NCBI GenBank assembly: GCA_016256075.1
Contig: SDVU01000631.1
Coordinates: 1-11,751, forward strand
Origin: Dictyocoela muelleri
Taxonomy: Eukaryota > Microsporidia
Direction: 5' to 3'
DNA: 11,751 bases
Made by a program: the position numbers and the translations under genes. Positions within the stretch are counted from its first letter, which is position 1. Each line of letters starts with the position of its first letter. This document shows positions 7,396 to 11,751 of this stretch, in pieces. The notes beneath the pieces were generated by a model. It made no database searches, was not told where the DNA came from, and saw only the letters and a list, made by a program, of their open reading frames with translations.

Positions 7396-8090
7396 TAGGG
7401 GTCTATTTTAAAGAGATAAAGTAATATTTCCAATGGTGTAATTTTATCACCATATCCATATATTTTTGTCATGATTTCAAAATCACTATCATCTTCACGC
7501 CGCGTGAATAAATAAATAACCTCATTTAATAAACAAACTCCGACTTTTTCTTCTCCTATTTCTTCTTTTGATTTTTGTAGATAATTTGAAATATCAGTGA
7601 TCGTATCTGGAATAAATTGACCTCCCACACATCTATAAAAATAACCTGACCATGAATTATCTTTAACTAATTTTTCATCTGTCACAAAATCAAAATTAAT
7701 TTGAAATTTTTGACTAGGCGGCATTAAACCTGCTTCAATTAGTTTTTTAACAAATTGTTCTGGGCTTATTATTATATTTGATTCCATATTTTCCAATTCA
7801 TCATTGTTTAAATATTCAAAATCAGGTATGTTTTTATTTATAAAAATAAATATTTTGTTGGTAAAAATGAAGCAGTTTATATTGCCTCCATAATCCGCTG
7901 GTTTGTTAAAAAAAGTATCAATTATTTTTTTCAATTTTTGTAAATTTTCAGATTCTTTAATCATCACAATTTGTTTTTCATTTATTTCAGAAACTATTGA
8001 TGCTCCATACATAATAAAAACTATAATTCCTAAAAGCATAGCTGCAGAGATGCAAATTGTTATTATTAAATTTCTTCTTGAACTTTCCAT
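7395..8090 (-). CDS. Orphan single-pass membrane protein, 231 residues
   Basis: This is the only intact, gene-sized open frame in the window. I do not recognise its family. Residues 1-7 (MESSRRN) are basic and are followed by one long hydrophobic segment at about 8-31 (LIITICISAAMLLGIIVFIM). That layout suggests a type II signal anchor with the bulk of the chain outside the cytosol, possibly in the secretory system or at the surface. Residues 36-60 are polar and helix-prone (EINEKQIVMIKESENLQKLK). The remainder (about 60-231) looks globular, with three cysteines (in NCFIF, YRCVGG, VGVCLL) and no N-x-S/T site that I can see. The first ATG is taken as start; TATA-like AATATAAATAAAA lies about 20-30 bases upstream. 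It has no introns and no same-strand gene neighbour. Lineage-specific membrane or secreted proteins of this kind are common in microsporidia, but function is unknown. Confidence 0.7.
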   Translation of the reverse strand: MESSRRNLIITICISAAMLLGIIVFIMYGASIVSEINEKQIVMIKESENLQKLKKIIDTFFNKPADYGGNINCFIFTNKIFIFINKNIPDFEYLNNDELENMESNIIISPEQFVKKLIEAGLMPPSQKFQINFDFVTDEKLVKDNSWSGYFYRCVGGQFIPDTITDISNYLQKSKEEIGEEKVGVCLLNEVIYLFTRREDDSDFEIMTKIYGYGDKITPLEILLYLFKIDP

Positions 8091-8414
8091 GAAAATTTCT
8101 TTATTTTTTTTATTTATATTTTTAAATTAAAAGGAGTGTAATTTTCTTTGTTTATTTATTTCTTTATAAAAAATTATTGGTATATTTAAGAAAATAAAAT
8201 TTCCCCATTTTTTTTATTTCTTTAAAATTTTTTATTTATGCATAAAAAATTAAGGGTTATGTTTCTTTTTCATGATAATTTATATGTTTGTTAAGTATTG
8301 GACAACAATTTATTGTGTTGAGAATTATTATTGAATGTTTTAATATTATAAGAATAATTATTTATTCTGATGAAAAAATTAAGATCTCTCTTTTTTTTGG
8401 ACCAAAAGTTATAT
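8091..8414. other. AT-rich upstream region of the orphan gene
   Basis: This is presumably the promoter side of the 7395-8090 gene. A TATA-like A/T run is near the start codon, and a GGGG (complement of about 8203-8206) lies near -115. I see no CCC/GGG motif close to the ATG of the sort reported for many microsporidian genes, and no other gene. Confidence 0.4.
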
Positions 8415-8470
8415 AGAACTCTCATAGTTGGAAATTATGGATATTGTCAACATGTAATATATAATATAAA
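8415..8470 (+). repeat. SINE-A tail-only fragment 2
   Basis: AACTCTCATAGTTGG, ATTATGGATATTG and TCAACATGTAATATATAATA match the extreme 3' end of SINE-A copy 3 (about 3850-3898; GCTATGGATGTTGTAAACATG). No head or body precedes it. The closeness of the last 25 bases suggests the tail is the conserved, probably priming, part of the family. Confidence 0.6.
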
Positions 8471-9186
8471 TCTCAAAAATGAACAAAAAGAAAACCATGG
8501 CTTAGCAAAACTGAAAAGAAAGATTTGAGAATAAAATTTCAACATATTGATGAATAAGATATAAAAGAGTATGAACTGTAGTCGATTCTCGGTCAAAGAG
8601 TGAGTTAGAAAGGTATAAATTAATAAATTGTTTTACATGAAATATACTAATATGGTGTTTAATTTCATATTTTGGCTCAGACCGATACAATTAATATTAT
8701 AATAATTATTTTAGTAAAATTTTTAGATGTAATATTATTAAAAAAACAATGAGTTCATTATTTCAAGCTATTAGAGTTCTTAATTTTTTATAATTCATTT
8801 TTATTGAAAAAATTGACTTTATAATAACTCTCCAATGAACTCGTTTTTTAATATTTCATAAACTCTAATGGTCACATATATTTTTTGATCACCCATTACT
8901 AAAAATTCAATAAATTCTTGATTTGATTGTACTTGAATTGTGAAAACTCTGATAAATCGGCCGAAAAAAATTTTAATAATTATATTGTAATGAAAATAAC
9001 ACCCGGAAATAATTTAGTTATAAATAATATTCCAATTATGTGTATAATAATACATTTCAAGTGTGAATATCGAAAAAAATTCTTCATATTTTTTCGCAAA
9101 TTGGTTTTAATTTTAATATTTTTTAGTATTTTTTGACGCACATTGTAATTAAATGCAGTCTTTTTAATTTTTATTTTCGACATTTT
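8471..9186. other. AT-rich stretch without a supported gene; weak fold-back at 8731-8856
   Basis: Small frames here (8502-8690 minus, 8927-9136 plus and its opposite) have no recognisable features, and the second lacks an ATG start. A degenerate inverted repeat spans 8731-8856, with GAGTTCATT (8751-8759) facing AATGAACTC (8834-8842) and flanking AATATT/poly-A in mirror image. It may be an eroded MITE of about 126 bp. Confidence 0.4.
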
Positions 9187-9246
9187 GGGCCAGATAACTC
9201 AGTGGTCAATACTCGTAAAATTTAAATAGCGAAGTTCAAGCGTTTA
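9187..9246 (+). repeat. SINE-A head fragment
   Basis: GGCCAGATAACTCAGTGGTCAATACTCGTAAAATTTAAATAG followed by AAGTTCAAGCG keeps the A-box region (TAACTCAGTGG) and a worn B box in the SINE-A head order. The body blocks do not follow, so it is a short, old fragment. Confidence 0.6.
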
Positions 9247-9370
9247 TACAAAATTTGATTTTTTTTAATAAATTAACTTTTTGATACTGTTCTATTATGG
9301 AGTACCAAAAAAAAACGGTTATAAAAGAGCTTACTAAAGACAGCAAATTACAATCAGCCTAGGGTATAAT

Positions 9371-9485
9371 GCCAAATTGTCCAATTTCCCCAAATGCCCA
9401 ATGATCAAAATGCCCAATGCCCAAAATGCCCAATGCCCAAAATGCCCAATCCTCAAAATGACATATCCTCAAAATAATATATCTT
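9371..9485 (+). repeat. 16-bp minisatellite (unit CAAAATGCCCAATGCC)
   Basis: Perfect units lie at 9406-9421 and 9422-9437. Increasingly changed units follow at 9438-9453, 9454-9469 and 9470-9485, and degenerate ones precede (9391-9405 and about 9372-9390). The array continues right of the inserted element as TAAAATACTATATCCT (with three bases from the target duplication) and CAAAAAATAGTCAAT to about 10425. The unit length equals that of the sub-units in the MULE ends. Confidence 0.9.
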
Positions 9486-9488
9486 TAA
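9480..9488. repeat. Left 9-bp target-site duplication of the 9489-10388 element
   Basis: TATCTTTAA abuts the left terminus and is repeated exactly at 10389-10397 abutting the right terminus. Collapsing one copy restores the 16-bp register of the surrounding minisatellite. Confidence 0.9.
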
Positions 9489-9740
9489 GGTTCAAAGTGC
9501 GAACAGCCCCCCCTTTTGAAAGTCTTTATTTTTAATTGTGTCACCCCTATTTTAAATGTCGGAGCGTAAAAAATAAATTAAAAAAATAACCAAAATCACT
9601 AATAAACAGACACAAAAATTAACAACAACATCACACACCGTAGGTCTGTGATGTTGTTGATAATTTTTGTGTCTTTTTATTAATGATTTTGGTTATTTTT
9701 TTTATTTATTTTTACGCAGCGACATTTAAAACAAATTTGA
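9489..9740 (+). repeat. Left palindromic terminal repeat
   Basis: The left arm includes TTTGAAAGTCTTTATTTTTA, ATTTTAAATGTCGGAGCGTA and ATAACCAAAATCA. The hairpin centre is AACAACAACATCACACACC-GTA-GGTCTGTGATGTTGTTG. It returns through TGATTTTGGTTAT and ACGCAGCGACATTTAAAAC. The expected inner end (GGGGTG … GTTCGCACTTTG) is eroded beyond about 9735. Confidence 0.8.
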
Positions 9741-10089
9741 TAAAAAAATAAGACTATTATTAATAAAATTGATAAGATACAGTTAAATATATAAGAAAAA
9801 TGATTACAATTCATATTAAGGTTTAAATAAATGTAGCGGTAAGAATATGTTTATTATTTATTAGAAATTTATTATATTTCATCTATATTTTGTATATTAA
9901 AAATTTTTCTATGTATATTCTTTATTAGGTGTATTTAATTTAACCAACGTTTAATCAGCTTTAATAGTTTAAGACAAAACTTCTTTATGAATATACTAAA
10001 ATTTTCGTGTGATTTACATTTCATTAATATATTCACTGATATCATTTAAATAAAATTACATAAATAGCCAAATTCATGTGATATAAAAT

Positions 10090-10388
10090 AGTGCCACAAA
10101 GTGCGAACAGCTCCCTTTTGAAAGTCTTTATTTTTAATTTTGCCACCCCTGTTTTAAATGTCGGAGTGTAAAAAAAATTAAAAAAATAACCAAAATCATA
10201 AATTAAAAGATCCAACAATTAACAACAACATCACACACCTACGGTGTGTGATGTTGTTGTTAATTTTTGTGTTTTTTTATTAATGATTTTGGTTATTTTT
10301 TAATTTTTTTTTACGTTCCGACATTTAAAACAGGGGTGGCAAAATTAAAAATAAAGACTTTCAAAAAGAGCTGTTCGCACTTTGAACC
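10090..10388 (-). repeat. Right palindromic terminal repeat
   Basis: Nearly complete fold-back. The inner arm starts AAAGTGCGAACAGCTCCC (about 10098) and the outer arm ends GTTCGCACTTTGAACC (10388). The centre is almost perfect: TAACAACAACATCACACACC, a TAC loop, GGTGTGTGATGTTGTTGTTA. On the complement its centre reads GTA, the same as the left repeat read forward, confirming that the two are inverted copies. Confidence 0.85.
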
Positions 10389-10542
10389 TATCTTTAAAAT
10401 ACTATATCCTCAAAAAATAGTCAATAAATTTTTAATATTTAAAATGATAATACTCTAAATGTTCTTTCCTTTTTTTAAAACATTATAATTTTAAATTTTT
10501 TAATATTTACATCTTTAAACTGTGAAAAAATTCTTAAATATT

Positions 10543-10572
10543 TTTTGGCCTTGTCCTTTAAACGGGCCAAAA
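10543..10572. repeat. Hairpin and direct repeat at the left edge of Merlin remnant C
   Basis: TTTTGGCC (10543-10550) pairs with GGCCAAAA (10565-10572). Within it TTGTCCTTTAAACGGGCCA (10551-10569) recurs, 18 of 19 identical, as TTGTACTTTAAACGGGCCA at 11550-11568 on the other side of the transposase. The copies are in the same orientation, not inverted as true transposon ends would be, so their meaning is open. Confidence 0.6.
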
Positions 10573-10649
10573 CCAAAAGTAGCTACCTTTGATACAATTT
10601 AATTAAAAAGTTAAAAATTTTTAAATAAAAAAAATATTTAATTATTTCT

Positions 10650-11519
10650 TTAAATCTTTAAAAAAAACTCTTCAGAATCAACATTTTTCAAATATATTTT
10701 TATAAAACTGTATTCATTTAGCCAGGTTTCAATATTTTCTCTTTTTACTACATGCTCTTTTCTCATGTTTGACTTCAAGCACGCCCAGAAACCTTCAATA
10801 TTATTAGTGTAGATCCCATCTACGATTTAAATCTTTCAGAATGGTTGACTACACGATGTTACAAGCAAAGATTTTCAGCAAAAGCTGGATATTAGCGATG
10901 ACCATCGGTGCAAAGAATACTCCCCATGGCTATTAATCCTTCCAAAGCATCTGACAATGTATTTATTCTCCTTTCCTTGATTACTTTAACAAAAAATTTT
11001 CACGCAGGCGTATTTTCGATTCCTAAAATAATCAAAATGCTATCTTTTATGTTATCATCCATAGATGTAAGATATCTAATGATACCTCTTCTACAAATAA
11101 CACTTTCATCTACCTCTACTATGATATCAGGTCCACCAATCAAAGTTTTATCTCTTTCCATATGATTTTTATAAATTTGGCGAATATGTTGTTTAATCAT
11201 TGAAATAGTATTTTTTGAAATTCCTAAAAATAATTTGGTTTGATCATATGAAGTTCTACTAGCAAATAATAAATTACCTGTAATAAAATATTTAAAGGTA
11301 TTCTGTATTTTATGGCACCAATTCTTTTGCGATAATTACTAGACTGCACCTGTAAACTATTCGTTTATATTTCTTTTCTTTGTAGATTGTAAAAGCTAAT
11401 CGATGGCCACAACTACAAATAATGCTACTGTAAATTTATCCTATATTTAGGAGAAAATCTAAGTTATTTTCGACAGAATCAAACACAGACGAGTTGATGT
11501 ATTTTGAGTTTTTTTTCAT
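10650..11519 (-). pseudogene. Merlin/IS1595 transposase remnant C
   Basis: The remnant is 870 bases, 290 codons, the usual family length, from an ATG at 11519 to a stop at 10650. In order it shows MKKNSKYINSSVFDSV, a zinc-ribbon block (ICSCGHRLAFTIYKEK … YRCS, about 11370-11435), and KYFITGNLLFASRTSYDQT (about 11240-11290). The first catalytic motif GGPDIIVEVDES has D at 11108-11110. FFVKVIKERRI follows, then the second motif CTDGHR with D at 10904-10906. The third motif TNNIEGFWACLK has E at 10794-10796, and the end is ENIETWLNEYSF. All three acidic residues survive, but stops (for example after GI in the N-terminus, at 10892-10894 after TDGHR, and after NTPA) and two frame changes silence it. 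It looks younger than remnants A and B. Confidence 0.85.
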
Positions 11520-11595
11520 TAAGGACAACTTTTTTTTGAATTTTTGCTTTTGTACTTTAAACGGGCCACATTTTTTTTAAAAAAAAACTTTGTAA

Positions 11596-11751
11596 GGGCA
11601 GATAGCTCAGTGGTTAACACTCTTGAATGTAAAATTTAAGTATTCGCGTTCGAATCCCGCTGACGTCACTCTTTAATAAATAATGAGGGAAAGACATTAA
11701 GCGGTCAAAAACTATAGAAATATAGTATAATATACAGTTGTTCCAGTGTAG
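11596..11751 (+). repeat. SINE-A copy 4 (cut by window edge)
   Basis: The head carries an A box TAGCTCAGTGG (11603-11613) and B box GTTCGAATCC (11648-11657), then CGCTGACGTCACTC. Next comes the body start: AATAAATAATGAGGGAAAGACATTAAGCGGTC and ATACAGTTGTTCCAGTGTAG. It parallels 3436-3592 of copy 3, and its head is nearly identical to copy 1. The window ends mid-element. Confidence 0.8.
11603..11657 (+). promoter_or_regulatory. Internal Pol III promoter of SINE-A copy 4
   Basis: Both boxes fit the tRNA-gene consensus (TAGCTCAGTGG; GTTCGAATCC) at tRNA-like spacing, and are better preserved than in copies 2 and 9187-9246. This copy is a candidate for recent or current transcription. Confidence 0.6.

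Larger units (their letters stand above)
9489..10388. mobile_element. 900-bp non-autonomous element with palindromic terminal repeats
   Basis: Both outer ends read GGTTCAAAGTGCGAACAGC in inverted orientation, with a perfect 9-bp duplication. Each terminal repeat is itself a long snap-back: 9489 to about 9740 at left, about 10090-10388 at right. The interior (about 9740-10090) is AT-rich and holds no gene. Its plan matches the 601-2556 transposon (long palindrome-bearing inverted ends, crisp outer termini, at least one eroded inner terminus) but without transposase. It needs an enzyme from elsewhere; Merlin is the best guess from the GGTTC ends and duplication length. Confidence 0.8.

Noticed and set aside
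7903-8130. 75-codon plus-strand frame
   Set aside because: It is the opposite strand of the membrane-anchor coding region of the orphan gene.
8927-9183. Overlapping plus and minus small frames
   Set aside because: The plus frame lacks an ATG at its start and both are low-complexity; no recognisable features.
9371-10425. CRISPR-like array
   Set aside because: The 16-bp units are tandem without spacers, and the palindromic segments are MITE arms in a eukaryotic background.
10267-10458. 63-codon plus-strand frame
   Set aside because: It runs across the right palindromic repeat of the 900-bp element and into its flank.
1-11751. Retrovirus-like, Polinton-like or toxin remnants
   Set aside because: No reverse transcriptase, integrase, capsid, packaging ATPase or toxin motif was seen in the frames examined.

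Overview
This is a gene-poor, very AT-rich eukaryotic window made almost entirely of mobile-element debris. Merlin (IS1595/ISXO2-like) and MULE transposases, an AT-rich background, no visible introns and one compact intronless orphan gene together suggest an expanded microsporidian genome. That is an inference: no housekeeping gene or rRNA is present to confirm it, and another AT-rich eukaryote is possible.

Layout, left to right. Positions 1-70 hold the head of a tRNA-derived SINE (family A, minus strand, cut by the window edge). Positions 601-2556 look like one Merlin-type transposon with roughly 340-bp inverted terminal repeats, each of which is itself a palindrome, around a decayed full-length transposase (941-2130, minus). 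A 294-bp palindromic MITE with a perfect 8-bp target duplication (1039-1332) is inserted into the transposase C-terminus. A second SINE-A copy lies at 2683-2909 (minus). A full-length SINE-A copy (3436-3899, plus) carries a 10-bp target duplication and sits inside a different tRNA-headed repeat, SINE-B. A second SINE-B copy at 5111-5312 gives the matching empty site.

Positions 4018-5056 hold a second, very different Merlin remnant (plus). Positions 5482-7051 hold a broken MULE (FLYWCH finger plus DDE domain, minus) whose terminal repeats are built from 16-bp units. SINE-A tail-only fragments lie at 7074-7143 and 8415-8470. Between them is the only intact protein gene, 7395-8090 (minus), an orphan 231-residue protein with one N-terminal membrane anchor.

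A 16-bp minisatellite (9371-9485, continuing at 10389-10425) was split by a 900-bp element (9489-10388). That element again has palindrome-bearing terminal repeats and has a perfect 9-bp target duplication. A third Merlin lineage (10650-11519, minus) follows, and the window ends in another SINE-A copy (11596-11751).

The main story is two coupled non-autonomous systems. One is a set of fold-back DNA elements that share GGTTC termini and 8-9 bp duplications and are plausibly moved by Merlin transposases. The other is a pair of tRNA-headed SINE families with nested insertions that can be ordered in time. No retrovirus-like, Polinton-like or toxin remnant was recognised.
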